A DNA stretch of 64,000 bases from Scheffersomyces stipitis CBS 6054. Taxonomy: Eukaryota > Ascomycota > Pichiomycetes > Serinales > Debaryomycetaceae. The translations under genes and the position numbers were made by a program. This document shows, piece after piece, positions 51,501 to 61,187 of this stretch. The stretch spans positions 62,001 to 126,000 of the forward strand of contig NC_009047.1 in NCBI RefSeq assembly GCF_000209165.1, in the 5' to 3' direction. Below the pieces are notes generated by a model. That model did no database searches, was not told the origin of the DNA, and saw nothing but the letters and a program-made list of their open reading frames with translations. The first letter of the stretch is position 1. Each line of letters begins with the position of its first letter.

Positions 51501-51602
51501 CAAATTTCCATAGTTAGTGCCCACCGAATTCACATTCACGTATTTAGATCCGCTGCCCACATTTGGGGGGGAATTCGGATACGACAACGTGTTGTTATAC
51601 AT
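48519..51602 (-). CDS. Ubiquitin carboxyl-terminal hydrolase (USP/C19)
   Basis: A 1027-residue protein. The N-terminus is Asn/Met-rich low complexity (about 1-85). A helical region of about 170 residues (NLQLDPELASKSLFDLIDYC ... LYAWLHEYIKYLKEKDRS) is unnamed; a Pro-rich and Asn-rich linker follows (about 365-590). The USP domain is complete: Cys box GLRNFGSSCYINLTIQLIF with Cys616, the QQDAQEFL box, zinc CxxC pairs (CNSC and CPKC), and the His box GHYTS with His963 followed by WCLFDDENV. All catalytic residues are present. The best relatives by eye are the Ubp7/Ubp11/Doa4 group of yeasts, but I see no rhodanese domain like that in Ubp7, so no symbol is given. Confidence 0.9.
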   Translation of the reverse strand: MYNNTLSYPNSPPNVGSGSKYVNVNSVGTNYGNLNTNMNVNMNNYNANTNHTHSNVNMNSNVNMNINNNVSHIGNGMNMNSEVNDKSNQQYYTKVINHEFRNLQLDPELASKSLFDLIDYCELLYEKSATAFSSGDHHNGLKNYIKGYLIFNYFINSFIMLHFKGFDAFVESNEQDFIIYLNVFAFYNADDIIRNSSHTVSLATLRGYIKKYLVDSNLLSFNVEELYAWLHEYIKYLKEKDRSMVEINISSGDEMRSDGDLFVETATSSSTRQTSNGNSLITKSKKTYSLNPLLNPELNSSEEFLTVADKSQNTYGSDTRQDYNDNYDQYIQEKEALLPSDSVSEFKHRFPSLNGKNDTSLFGSKKLPPPSPPNIPHPIPKHFSPSLLPPHSPPPPPPHSAANTLQPNRASTFPGSPTASAPYPPDEITSRSPIPSPISPGLRSPVAPELANDTDEWYFLNPQKSPTDANPNTNSYSNLQNNSGNISHRPPQTIPIARPVTLPTNVNVHYNSHEIHQQNGNNNHYMNNNNVFHNGQQSNNPFPNYPQQQEVGQQVNQQGANGYYDNNGPSSVQHFGAPRSSVPQHVQMQQYQIKTQKQQYMQEYSVCGLRNFGSSCYINLTIQLIFGVLLFKSLFINLAYQRYVKDPKYLRLILSLKLNSHHKDSILLSEAISALLRTFSQHGSVSIAPTKFIRVTSLLKPDFNIPYEQQDAQEFLLFVLERLHLELSNKSIETNYELEDYIRKWDINVNMKDRNEYLKWYLSLVKLEGTSPVHDLFQGHLQNKLTCNSCGYESISYSPFTILSLPIPSSHSSKNVVNLADCLRYYSQDEVLSGENAWNCPKCSKNGDQVSASSVLDNHPVFVNKKSGIFKLGRRSKSPSSQTSTKTTTSSIHSNISTKSLNFIKLPQILIIQLSRFSVFNLTDKLDTYIQYPLKLKFNNDGHEIVYKLSGLINHFGNLKSGHYTSIVNKSTVNQNLGSNLDNLKVPYWCLFDDENVKVNLPHGSITQPGMGAINSKDVYVLCYERV

Positions 51603-52776
51603 CAGTGTAGGTGTCCATGGAAGAAGATTCAGAGAGAAAGAAGAGCTGGGGAGCCGTAGATGAGAGTATATATATTTTCAGTGACGTAAGGAGTCTGGAT
51701 TTGATTTGAATTTGATGGCAGTGTGCCGGGGCCAGATGAAGGAAGCCGAGCGAGAAAAGCAGACGTACAAACAATGCCAACAAGTTACAAATAGCACCAA
51801 CAGTATCAAGTAGTATCTTTATAGTAACAAATTACACTCTTACCGCGAGATGAGTACAGTACCAAAGTAGCAGTATACCACTACAATATTGCTACGAAAT
51901 TCAGATCTAGTAAATCATCCAGATCATCAGAGAAATGATGGCTGCGCATTTTCTATGCTGAGAAATTTCACTGAGCCATCATTCTACCGTATGAAGTCTA
52001 CGGACTCAGCATTTGTGTAAGGAAAGAAACAGCTTTGCTTTACTACCAGAAAGTCGTTCGCTGCCGGTGACTCAAGGCTATTTTGTATTTATATGACGCT
52101 TTTCTTGCTGAAAGGTGCTAATGATGCTTAGTTATCTGATCACGTTCGCTACTGTCACAACATCTGATGATTTGTAGTTCTGATTTATGGTGCTACAATT
52201 GACCGATCGCTATTGAAATCCTGGTTCTAATACTCTACAGCCAGATACTGGTACTTCTACTCTGCCGGTCTCTATATTTTATCTATTTTTATCTATTTCT
52301 GACACTGTCTTCTCTTCTTCCATTCTCATAGTTCATATAAATTTTTCACTTTGTATGGCTGCGAATCGCGGGGTTTCACGAATAGCCTCTTACGACAGAT
52401 AGATACAGCAAAGTTAAACGATCTCTCAGTATCTGCATTTGTGACCATTTCAGACAGATTCTACTTCTCCTCTTTAATCTTATTTAGCCATCAGATCGTA
52501 TCGTGCTTCTTTTTATTTTGTGGCACACTTCCGTATCGTGCTTCCGTCCCGAGTCCACTGAGCCTCTTTCCATCACTATTTCAGTCATGTTCTGTCATTC
52601 CACCAAAGAACAAAATCCTACACGAACAAAGAGCTCATACCAAGAAAAATACAAGAATACTAATATTGAAGTGATAAATATTGTATAGACAAATACTGAC
52701 TAATATGACAAATTGAAATGCATGTTGACTTTGTACAATCAACATGATTTCTCTATTCTTTACCTTTTTGAGCTCT
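51603..52776. other. Upstream region of the ubiquitin protease gene and 3' flank of EEP copy 2
   Basis: About 1.2 kb. Short TATATATA near 51667. No gene or distinctive repeat seen. Confidence 0.5.
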
Positions 52777-54369
52777 TCAGCACTTTCCAGACAACGAAAA
52801 GTCGGCTACGATCGGACGGTGGTCGCTCATGTACGACCCTCCGAACTTGGAATGCAACATGCCGAATCCTTGCAACCGCAAGAAGAGCTTGTTGGCTGCT
52901 GAGTTGACGTCTATAGAATCACACTGGGGCTTGTCGCTCATTTTGGCCGTGTACTTGGGAGCAAAAATGTAGTCAATACTCTGACCTCCTTGAAGCAATA
53001 CTTCACCTTCAAAGCCCGTCACTGACGATTTCTCATGACCATACCTGTTGAATGGTGTAGACAATGTTGAAACATCACTGAAAGATTCCTCCAATTGCTT
53101 GAAGGCAGCATCATCGGGCTCGGTGTTGAAATCTCCACAAAGGAACGAGGGCCAGCTGTTGATGCTTTTCATGGTTTGTCCAATCAACTTGACCGAACCA
53201 ATTTTTGACTTCTCACCAACGTGATCCAAATGGGTATTGAATACATTTATATAGTTTTCTGAACCTTTGTGTTTCATTGTGACATATGAAACTATCCGTG
53301 GATATTGAGCATCCCAGCCAGTCAATGACAGCCTCGTATTCTTCTCGTTCAACCAGAGAGAATCAGAAAAAACTAGTTCCCATTCTGACTCCTTATATAT
53401 AATTGGAACAAACTCTCCAAGCTCCATCCCATCAATTCTCCCTACTCCGTAGTACTTCCAGTCCTCATTTGGTGAATAACGGTTTAACTCTTTCATGATA
53501 TCGTTCAACTGAAATTTGTATACTTCTTGTAAACACACAATAGAGTCTCTTTGAGCGTTGAAATGAATGGAAGCCGTGATCTTTCTGAACCTTTTTGTCC
53601 AGGGCTCTTCACCTGGAACTAGAGCCTTATGGCCCCCGTTCTTGACGTTATGAGAATATATCCGGAAGGTGGCGTCTCTTATTGAGATACGACCGAAGTT
53701 CTGAGGCAACTCTGGAGGTGTTTTATCTTCCATATCAAAAATCTCGTCACCTATAAAGTCGTGAGGAGGTACACCGATTAGCTCTGGCTGTTTGTGAATG
53801 TCATCGTCATAAATATCACCAATGGCGTCCAACTCGTCCTCTTTCAACTCGTGTAGATCACCTAAGAAATTCTTGGGATTCTTTTTGTACATGCCCATCT
53901 TTCTCGTATTCTCTTCTAATTCTTGGAAATGATCCAAGTCACCAATATCTGGAGGAGGATGGACTCGTTCGGGTAAAACACCATCAGCAACTTGAGCTAC
54001 TGGTGGAGGTCCATCGTCTATGGGATTCTCTTTTGTCGCTTTCACAGGCTTACTTTTACTACCTTTCTTGGGTACTTTATCGTCAGTCGACGGACGCTTT
54101 GGTGCCTTCCTATTAGCCAGAGGATATCTTTCCGTTTCTTCATCTTCTTCTACTTCTTCGTCGGCATTTTCTTTGCTTGGGGCCTTACGAGAACCGTATG
54201 ATTTCTGACCTAGAACCAGCTTCGGCGAAGTCGATTGCTTGTTGCTTTTCGGTGAAATCAGCACCTCGTAAGTCTGAGAACTTTTCCATGTGAGAAAAGT
54301 CAACAGAAGCAATATAAATACGACAAGTGCCAAGAGACGATTCCTCTTGGTGCTTTGAAGTCTTGTCAT
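52777..54369 (-). CDS. Membrane-anchored EEP-family protein, copy 2
   Basis: A 530-residue type II membrane protein: basic N-terminus (MTRLQSTKRNR), one span (LLALVVFILLLLTFLTW, about 12-28), and a long charged, Pro/Lys-rich linker (about 50-230). The EEP catalytic domain (about 235-530) has RIYSHNVKNGGH, IVCLQEVYKFQLNDI, YYGVGRIDGMELGEFVPIIY, FNTHLDHVGEKS, FLCGDFNTEP, SIDYIFAPKY and SDHRPIVADF. It shares motif spacing with the 388-residue copy at 32377-33543, including YYGVGR(N/I)DG, so the two are paralogues; this one has about 150 extra linker residues. All metal and catalytic residues are present. The substrate is unknown. Confidence 0.85.
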   Translation of the reverse strand: MTRLQSTKRNRLLALVVFILLLLTFLTWKSSQTYEVLISPKSNKQSTSPKLVLGQKSYGSRKAPSKENADEEVEEDEETERYPLANRKAPKRPSTDDKVPKKGSKSKPVKATKENPIDDGPPPVAQVADGVLPERVHPPPDIGDLDHFQELEENTRKMGMYKKNPKNFLGDLHELKEDELDAIGDIYDDDIHKQPELIGVPPHDFIGDEIFDMEDKTPPELPQNFGRISIRDATFRIYSHNVKNGGHKALVPGEEPWTKRFRKITASIHFNAQRDSIVCLQEVYKFQLNDIMKELNRYSPNEDWKYYGVGRIDGMELGEFVPIIYKESEWELVFSDSLWLNEKNTRLSLTGWDAQYPRIVSYVTMKHKGSENYINVFNTHLDHVGEKSKIGSVKLIGQTMKSINSWPSFLCGDFNTEPDDAAFKQLEESFSDVSTLSTPFNRYGHEKSSVTGFEGEVLLQGGQSIDYIFAPKYTAKMSDKPQCDSIDVNSAANKLFLRLQGFGMLHSKFGGSYMSDHRPIVADFSLSGKC

Positions 54370-55028
54370 GTTTGAATGCGTGTCAAGTATGTCACTCTAT
54401 GATTTATAGTGTTTCTCGATTTCGAAACAACTTCGATGGTCTTTCCTTATGCACACAAATGACAGTGATACTATTGGGATGTAATTGTTAATATTGAGGA
54501 AGTATTTTCTAGAGATTCAGCGGAATAGTTCATAAAATTAAGAATTTGAATCGGTTCCTGAATTATTCGCATTAAGTCACATACACACAAAATCGTACTT
54601 TCATTTTATCATTTACTTAGAGACAAGACTTTTTTTTCATAGTCTATAAGTCACCATGAAGAGCATTTCGGATTCGAACAGCAATCTAGAAGAATAAGAA
54701 TTTACATACTAGCCTACTTCTATTTTCCATTTTTTTGTATTTTCTATTAACTAATCTGTCTTCCAAGGATTATAACCAAATTGTGCCTTCACTGACACTT
54801 CACAGAGTTGACAGCAGCTTCCTCGCGAACTGATGTCGATAAAAAATATAAAAACAACTCCGTGACAATATAAATACGTCTCAAGAGATCTCCGATATTT
54901 CTCCTAGACAACAACCTAATGGTGTCTGAGAATGAAATCATAAATATATCTCTGAGTTTTCTATTTTTCTTTCTTGTGAACTCTTATTTTCTGATCTTGT
55001 TTTTCTTCTTTCAACATATTCCATAAGC
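54370..55028. other. EEP copy 2 promoter and SUA7 3' flank
   Basis: AT-rich, 659 bases; no gene or clear motif. Confidence 0.5.
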
Positions 55029-56081
55029 CTAACTCTTTGGAATGTTTTCCATCTTGACCCTGCCGGTCTCGATCCAATAAGGATCAATGAGCTTTTCCTT
55101 TTCTTCATACATCACCTTGTAAGAAGTCTTGATTGTACCGTCACTGACACCGGTCTTGTCAGAGATCTTGGATGGGGGTAAGTCGATGCCAAATACCAAT
55201 GCTGCCATATAAATAACAGTAGCAGCAATAGTTGTAGGCGATCTACCAGCCAAAACACCTACTTCCTTACATCTTCTAGCTATGTACTCAGCACCGTTCG
55301 TGACTTGAGCATTCAAACCCAAATGAGAACAGTTTCTTCTGATTAAGTCCTCAGCTGTGGTCTGCGTGGTTTGCATGTTGTCCTGGTTGAACATCAATGC
55401 ATTTGGATTAGCTGCGTTCTTTTCTTGGATCACTTTGTCAATAATCTTGAATACTTTTCCTATTTCCTTGCGGGGGACATTGGTTAAGGCCCAGATCTCC
55501 TTGAATGAACGAGCCACTTTAGCCTTACGGCAGCCAATAAAGATAGCAGCAGCCATGATGGACTCTTGAGATTTGCCTCTCAATGGTCTTTCATCATACA
55601 CCAACTTATACACTTCTTTGGCACCATCCTGGACAATCTTAGGCAACTGGTAACCATCACACATCTGTGAGATTTTTGCATATGCTGCCGCCAATGCATT
55701 GTCCTTCTTGTCTACAAGCGATTTGGACTGAGCCCTATTCAATTCTCGTCCAACTCTGGTGTTTTCTGGCACGTATGAAATCATAGTCGACAAATCCTCT
55801 GTGTCCAACAACGGATTCCCAGCATCTCCTACACGACTGGGGTCGTCTCCGTTCTGGTCGTCGTTGCTGAACGTTCTCCATTCGGATCTAGTATCCACTA
55901 CACGATCACTGAGGACCAACCCACAACTGCCACAAACGATATCTCCTTCACTAAACCTCTCTATCAAATCAGGGGGGAAGATCTTACATTCGGGACATGT
56001 CAACGTGACGTTGAGATTAGGACCGAGAAACGGCTCGGGGCCATTTGACAGCACGGCAGTAGCAGCACTACCTGGAGCCAT
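55029..56081 (-). CDS. SUA7: Transcription factor TFIIB
   Basis: A 350-residue protein from the ATG at 56079-56081, giving the usual TFIIB length; an in-frame extension upstream is AT-rich and not conserved. Zinc ribbon CPEC...CGSC (Cys29, 32, 50, 53) is followed by the B-reader ([16 protein letters not shown]) and B-linker, then two cyclin repeats: [20 protein letters not shown] ... [20 protein letters not shown] and [19 protein letters not shown] ... [23 protein letters not shown] bridges TBP and RNA polymerase II and helps set the start site. Confidence 0.97.
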   Translation of the reverse strand: MAPGSAATAVLSNGPEPFLGPNLNVTLTCPECKIFPPDLIERFSEGDIVCGSCGLVLSDRVVDTRSEWRTFSNDDQNGDDPSRVGDAGNPLLDTEDLSTMISYVPENTRVGRELNRAQSKSLVDKKDNALAAAYAKISQMCDGYQLPKIVQDGAKEVYKLVYDERPLRGKSQESIMAAAIFIGCRKAKVARSFKEIWALTNVPRKEIGKVFKIIDKVIQEKNAANPNALMFNQDNMQTTQTTAEDLIRRNCSHLGLNAQVTNGAEYIARRCKEVGVLAGRSPTTIAATVIYMAALVFGIDLPPSKISDKTGVSDGTIKTSYKVMYEEKEKLIDPYWIETGRVKMENIPKS

Positions 56082-56670
56082 GTTTTTTAGCGTTCTTTTA
56101 GGGTGAAGAAACTGCTGGTTGAGTCGAACTGAAGCCGTTTCGAATCTGCTTATTAATCTGATGGTTGTGAACTTCGGAAAATCTGAAAAAAAAACTTGCA
56201 GCTTTGATTTCAGTGATAGATCCAGTAGCGTCACAATAATCAACTCTAAGGAGATAATAGATTAAGCAAGAAAGAGACGGATTAGTAGGCTGAAGAAAAG
56301 AAGATGGTAACCCTCTGTTCCATTTCAAACTGATGATAAAGGTAGAATTTATCATGATTCTCGCGGTCGTGCGCAGGTCACGTTTTTGCACGTGACACCT
56401 GTGGTACAAAATAGCAGATGTCAAGAATGGTAGGAAAAAGATACAGAAATATGTAATATTCCCATAGAAGTAAACACATAAGAAGGGACAGCCAAATGAC
56501 AATTCAATTAAAAAACCACTTAAAATTAGAAGCTCTAACGATACTTTCTCTTTTTTACTAAATGGCCTGTAGCATGTATTACGAAAAGCCCTCCAAATTT
56601 CGCCGTACGTTAATTGGTAGCGCCGATTTACATCGCTCCACAAAGCAAGCAATATTTTTGAGCAACTATT
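56082..56670. other. SUA7 upstream region and 5' flank of tRNA-Gln
   Basis: Contains GCACGTGAC with CACGTG at 56389-56394, preceded by GTCACGT at about 56377-56383, a possible pair of E-box/Cbf1-like sites. Overlapping open frames are not convincing. Confidence 0.45.
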
Positions 56671-56741
56671 GGTTGTATAGTGTAGTGGTTATCACTTTCG
56701 GTTTTGATCCGGACAACCCCGGTTCGAATCCGGGTACGACC
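56671..56741 (+). tRNA. tRNA-Gln (anticodon TTG)
   Basis: The acceptor stem GGTTGTA (56671-56677) pairs with TACGACC (56735-56741) with one G-T pair. The D-arm holds the A box (TAGTGTAGTGGTTA). The anticodon stem TTCGG/CCGGA closes a 7-base loop TTTTGAT with anticodon TTG. The T-arm holds the B box GGTTCGAATCC. It is nearly identical to S. cerevisiae tRNA-Gln(TTG) as I recall it, has no intron, and has no encoded CCA, as expected in eukaryotes. Confidence 0.97.
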
Positions 56742-57177
56742 TATTTTTTGCCTTTTACTCTTTTGAACTTTATTGAGACGTTCTGTTACATTAAGACACC
56801 AAGATATATGTTCAAATCTGAAGACATTTCACCTCTGTGGATTGCGAAAAAGTGAAAAATTTTGTGAGTGAACTTTTGAGATTTTGCTACAGAATGCTCG
56901 AGTTTTCAATCCTTAGAGAAGCCTCACAAAGCTAAGTATATACGATAATATAGTAGCTACAATGCTATAGCTACAGTGTTGGGCGGTAGTAGCCTATCAA
57001 TGTAACCATATTGTCTTCTCTCCTTTATCTTACTTCTTGTTCTTTTTAAAGTTCTTTTTTGTCGCATTCTTACGTCAGCATCAGACACTCGGTTCCTCAT
57101 CAAATTTTTCAGTTGATTTTTTTTAATAGTGAATAACTTGCTTTCACCTCTTCTCCAGTTATTACCCCAAATAAACC
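56742..57177. other. SSZ1 promoter region
   Basis: T-rich tracts upstream of the SSZ1 ATG. TTTTGTCGCATT near 57056-57067, about 115 bases before the ATG, resembles the GTCGC motif of other promoters in this window. No gene. Confidence 0.4.
56744..56749 (+). terminator. RNA polymerase III terminator of tRNA-Gln
   Basis: A run of six T starting two bases after the mature 3' end. Confidence 0.9.
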
Positions 57178-58815
57178 ATGTCTGCTGTAATTGGTATCAC
57201 TTTCGGTAACACGTCGTCGTCCATTGCTGTCGCCACTCAAGATGGTAAGGTAGACGTCATCGCAAACCCAGACGGTGACAGAGCCATTCCTTCAGCCTTA
57301 TCGTATGTTGGCTCCGATGAATACCACGGAGTCCAGGCTGAGCACCAGTTGGTGAGAAATGCCAAGAACACCATTATCAACTTCAGAGACTTTATTGGTA
57401 AGAGTTTTGACGAAGCTGAAACCGCTGCTCCATATCATGTAGGTGCTCCAGCCGTCAAGACAGCCGATGGAAAGATTGCCTACGACATTGTCAGAGATGG
57501 CAATAACGAGCTCATCACTGTAGACGAGATTTCCAAGAGACACTTCAAGCAACTTAAAGATGCTGCTGAAGACTACATAGGTAAGGAAATCGAAGGTGTA
57601 GTTTTGACTGTTCCTACTGACTTCAATGAGCATCAGAGACAACAGTTAACTTCCATTGCTACTGACGCTGGCTTAAAGGTATTGCAATTGATCAATGAGC
57701 CTTCTGCCGCTTTGTTGGCCCATTTGTCCGCCGATGAGGACCGTTTGTTACAGGACAAGATCTACGTTGTAGCTGATTTTGGTGGTGTCAGATCCGATGC
57801 AGCCGTCATTTCTGTGAGAGGAGGTGTCTTGACCATCTTGGCTACAGCCCACGAGTACGGCTTGGGAGGTGACAAGTTAGACGAGGCTTTGGCTGAATAC
57901 TTCGCCAAGGAGTTCGAAAAGAAGACCAAGGTGAACCCTAGAACCAACGCCAGATCCATCGCCAAGTTGAAGGCCGAGTCTATTGTAGTGAAGAAGACCT
58001 TGTCCAATGTTCAGACTTCGACCTGTTCTATCGAGTCTTTGGCTGAGGGTTTGGACTTTCACACTTCTATCAACAGATTAAGATACGAGTTGGCTGCTAG
58101 ACAACCGCTTTCTGAAATGACTAGCTTTGTAGAGAAGGCTGTCGCCAAGGCAGGCTTAGATAATTTGGATATCGACGAAGTGTTGTTAGTTGGAGGTGCT
58201 TCGCACACTCCCAAATTGGCCAGCAACATCCAGTTCATATTCCCAGAAACCACTACTGTAGTTGCTCCAGCCTTGGACCCAAAGGCTTTGAATCCTACGG
58301 AATTAGTAGCTCGTGGAGCTGCTTTGCAAGCTTCTTTGATTGAATCGTTCGACGAAGACGAAATCAAGGAGTCGTTACAGCCAATCGTCGTCAACACCCA
58401 GCACTTGACCAAGCCTATTGGTATCAAGGATGCTGAGGGTAACTTCCAGTCCATCTTGGTAGCCGAAACTGCCTACCCAATCAAGAGATCTATCCAAGTG
58501 ACCAACGGTGAATCTGCTTCTGTAGTTGTAGAGTTGTATGAAGGTAAGAGAACAATCAAGGAAACCGTCGTTGAAGCTGAGCCTGTTTCTGACGAAGACT
58601 CGGAAGACGACTACTCCGACGACGAGCCAGAAGTCAAGAAGGAGCTTGTGTACGAAGCTGGTTCCAAGTTGGCTGAGTTAACCTTGAAGGACTTGAAGCC
58701 AAACTCCAAGTTGGAAGTAACTGTCAACATCACCCAAAACGGTACTTTGCACTTGTCTGGAAGAGAATTGAAGCAGGGTTCTGTTGCTGTCAAGGGTGAA
58801 ATCACCTCTGCTTAA
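57178..58815 (+). CDS. SSZ1: Ribosome-associated Hsp70-like protein Ssz1
   Basis: A 545-residue protein. The Hsp70 nucleotide-binding domain fills about 1-390: IGITFGNTSSSIAVATQDG, GVVLTVPTDFNEHQRQQLTS, LINEPSAALLAHL, VVADFGGVRSDAAVISVRGG and DEVLLVGGASHTPKL. Only a short, truncated substrate-binding part follows (about 400-545), with an acidic stretch DEDSEDDYSDDEPE. The weak phosphate loops (FGNTSSS, DFGGVRSD) and short C-terminus separate Ssz1 from Ssb and Ssa. With Zuo1 it forms the ribosome-associated complex that stimulates Ssb at the exit tunnel. The codon bias looks strong (an abundant protein). Confidence 0.97.
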   Translation: MSAVIGITFGNTSSSIAVATQDGKVDVIANPDGDRAIPSALSYVGSDEYHGVQAEHQLVRNAKNTIINFRDFIGKSFDEAETAAPYHVGAPAVKTADGKIAYDIVRDGNNELITVDEISKRHFKQLKDAAEDYIGKEIEGVVLTVPTDFNEHQRQQLTSIATDAGLKVLQLINEPSAALLAHLSADEDRLLQDKIYVVADFGGVRSDAAVISVRGGVLTILATAHEYGLGGDKLDEALAEYFAKEFEKKTKVNPRTNARSIAKLKAESIVVKKTLSNVQTSTCSIESLAEGLDFHTSINRLRYELAARQPLSEMTSFVEKAVAKAGLDNLDIDEVLLVGGASHTPKLASNIQFIFPETTTVVAPALDPKALNPTELVARGAALQASLIESFDEDEIKESLQPIVVNTQHLTKPIGIKDAEGNFQSILVAETAYPIKRSIQVTNGESASVVVELYEGKRTIKETVVEAEPVSDEDSEDDYSDDEPEVKKELVYEAGSKLAELTLKDLKPNSKLEVTVNITQNGTLHLSGRELKQGSVAVKGEITSA

Positions 58816-59276
58816 TAGAGTCAATACATGAAAGTAAAAGAAATGAGTGTAGAGTAGAAGTGAGAACTATGGTATCATTTTGTCAAAACTACAATAAATG
58901 AACTTTAGTAGATCTACAAGTAGCATGGTAAAAGATTAATTGCAACATGAATAGAACCATAATATAAAAATTGTAAAAAATGTCAATTCTACTTCTTAAA
59001 ATACCGAGACATATCATATATTGTATCCATATGATCTTCTAATATCTTAATATGCTCCGTAGTGTACGAGCATCTCCTTACATATCATGGTGGTTGCGAA
59101 ATGCTTATTAGGGACAGAATCAATTAAGGAGCACCATACAGGAAAGTGTCAAGATATAAAAGCCAAAGTGTCGCATAGAGATAGACTTGAATTTTGTGAA
59201 TCTGTTGGGCTTCTCTTTTACGCTAATTCCATTATTTTCACCATTTTCACCCTATTGGCACCGCCGTCTTGACAAC
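58816..59276. other. SSZ1 3' flank and GYP1 promoter
   Basis: 461 bases. AGTGTCGCATAG near 59167-59178 is about 105 bases before the GYP1 ATG. No gene. Confidence 0.45.
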
Positions 59277-61187
59277 ATGGGCAAGAAAAAGCAGGAGATG
59301 TCGCAGGTGTATAACAATTCCAACAACGAGTTCATTTTCGGCGAAAATGGTGGAAAAGGCAAACATCTATCATCCTTCCTCAAGAACCTCTCCTTGACAG
59401 GCACATCCTCCACATCTTCTGTCCATAGTGCGAACACAGACAATATCCACGAGATCAACAGCAACATCTACGGAACGTTGGGCTACTCTAGCTCCAAAGT
59501 CAGCTCCAACCAGAGCAACAGTGGGTCTATAATCTCCAATGTCCAGAACCCTACTAGTTTCACTAGACCTCCTCCAAAGCGATCTGTTTCGGTAGGAGCT
59601 TCGTATTCACATCTCGCATCAACACCTCCACCAGATGCTGGAGGTTCTAGAACTTCACCGTACATGGCTGGAAATCCCTCTACGGCTTCGAATCCTCAGA
59701 TCATGCCTTCACATCGTAGATCTCATTCTAACACCAAGTACAAAGACCTAGACGACGACTGGGACGCCGACATCGACGTTTCCACAGACAGTGTAGTTAG
59801 AAGGTCGCCCGACAACAGAAATCTCAGTCGAGTGACCAAAGTAGAGTCGAATACGTCGTCACGGTCTTCTTTCAATCTCCAGCCATCTCCCATGCTCGAC
59901 TCATTGTATCCTGACTTGACCCTTCCAGCCACAAACTCTTCCGTAAACTTAAACTCTCAAAAGCCAACAAACGAAGAGTCGCTTGATGTGGAGGACTACC
60001 GCACCACCATGGAGATCAACCGGTTGAACCAGATCAGCTCGAGAAACAATAAGTTCCGTAACATCCTTATTTCCGACTCCATCGTCAACCTCCAGGATCT
60101 TCGTAAACTAGCCTGGAACGGCATACCCTCAGAATTGAGAGCCTTGACGTGGCAAATCCTCTTAGGATATTTGCCGACTAACAGAGCTCGTCAGGCCTCT
60201 ACCTTGAAACGTAAAAGACAAGAATATCTCGAAGGGCTCAATGCATCTACCATAGATTTTGAAGATACAGCTCCATCTAACAGCTCTTCAGTATCGCTTT
60301 CCAACAGCAGCAGTAATTCCCGTGAAAAACAGTTGTATCATCAAATCAAAATTGATGTCCGTAGAACAAATCAGAGCATCAAGCTCTATGGCTATCCTGA
60401 GACCCAACAATCATTACGGAAATTATTGTATCTCTGGGCTGTAAGACACCCTGCCAGTGGATACGTCCAGGGAATCAACGACTTATGTACGCCGTTTTTT
60501 CAGATCTTCTTGTTGAACTACATCTGGCAACTTCAACGTAGAAGGGCTGGTGGAGCTGACGAACACAACGAAGATTCTAAGCTCTTCATACCAGGCTTGT
60601 TGGACGACAATGACGAAAAAGAACATAAACTTTTGAATGATCCAAAACTCATGTCATACACTTTGGACAACTTTGACCCGTCGCTATTGTCAGAAAGAGT
60701 ACTCTCCATCCTAGAAGCGGACACATATTGGTGCCTCTCTCGTTTACTAGAAAACATTACAGATAATTACATTCACGAACAGCCAGGCATCATTAGACAA
60801 GTCGGTGACTTACGTAACTTGATTTCCAAGATTGATTTGGAATTGTTGAACCACTTGGATCATGAAGGAGTCGAATTCTTACAGTTCTCCTTTAGATGGA
60901 TGAACTGTTTGTTGATGAGAGAATTATCTATCTCACTTATCGTAAGAATGTGGGATACCTACCTCAGTGAGACACCGTTGGGGTTCAACAACTTTCATGT
61001 CTACGTCTGTGCTGCATTTTTAATCAAGTTCAGCAACGATCTCAAAGAAAAGGATTTTCAGGAGATCTTGTTGTTCCTCCAGAATCCACCCACTGGACAC
61101 TGGAAGGAAAAGGACATTGAGCTCATGTTGAGTGAAGCATTCATCTGGCAGAGCTTGTATAAGAATGCAAGTGCCCATCTTCGTTAG
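59277..61187 (+). CDS. GYP1: Rab GTPase-activating protein Gyp1 (TBC domain)
   Basis: A 636-residue protein from the ATG at 59277; the longer frame starts at TTG. The first 270 residues are Ser/Asn/Pro-rich and probably disordered. The TBC domain (about 285-600) begins LRKLAWNGIPSELRALTWQI, with the arginine-finger motif IKIDVRRT and the glutamine-finger motif SGYVQGINDL; LMRELSISLIVRMWDTYLSE lies near its end. Both catalytic fingers are present, so it should accelerate GTP hydrolysis on Rabs. S. cerevisiae Gyp1 (637 residues) acts on Ypt1 at the Golgi. Length and motif order fit that orthologue. Confidence 0.93.
   Translation: MGKKKQEMSQVYNNSNNEFIFGENGGKGKHLSSFLKNLSLTGTSSTSSVHSANTDNIHEINSNIYGTLGYSSSKVSSNQSNSGSIISNVQNPTSFTRPPPKRSVSVGASYSHLASTPPPDAGGSRTSPYMAGNPSTASNPQIMPSHRRSHSNTKYKDLDDDWDADIDVSTDSVVRRSPDNRNLSRVTKVESNTSSRSSFNLQPSPMLDSLYPDLTLPATNSSVNLNSQKPTNEESLDVEDYRTTMEINRLNQISSRNNKFRNILISDSIVNLQDLRKLAWNGIPSELRALTWQILLGYLPTNRARQASTLKRKRQEYLEGLNASTIDFEDTAPSNSSSVSLSNSSSNSREKQLYHQIKIDVRRTNQSIKLYGYPETQQSLRKLLYLWAVRHPASGYVQGINDLCTPFFQIFLLNYIWQLQRRRAGGADEHNEDSKLFIPGLLDDNDEKEHKLLNDPKLMSYTLDNFDPSLLSERVLSILEADTYWCLSRLLENITDNYIHEQPGIIRQVGDLRNLISKIDLELLNHLDHEGVEFLQFSFRWMNCLLMRELSISLIVRMWDTYLSETPLGFNNFHVYVCAAFLIKFSNDLKEKDFQEILLFLQNPPTGHWKEKDIELMLSEAFIWQSLYKNASAHLR

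Noticed and set aside
56098..56652. 184-codon minus-strand frame overlapping the SUA7 start
   Set aside because: Runs through the SUA7 promoter, lacks conserved sequence, and would overlap the initiator of SUA7.
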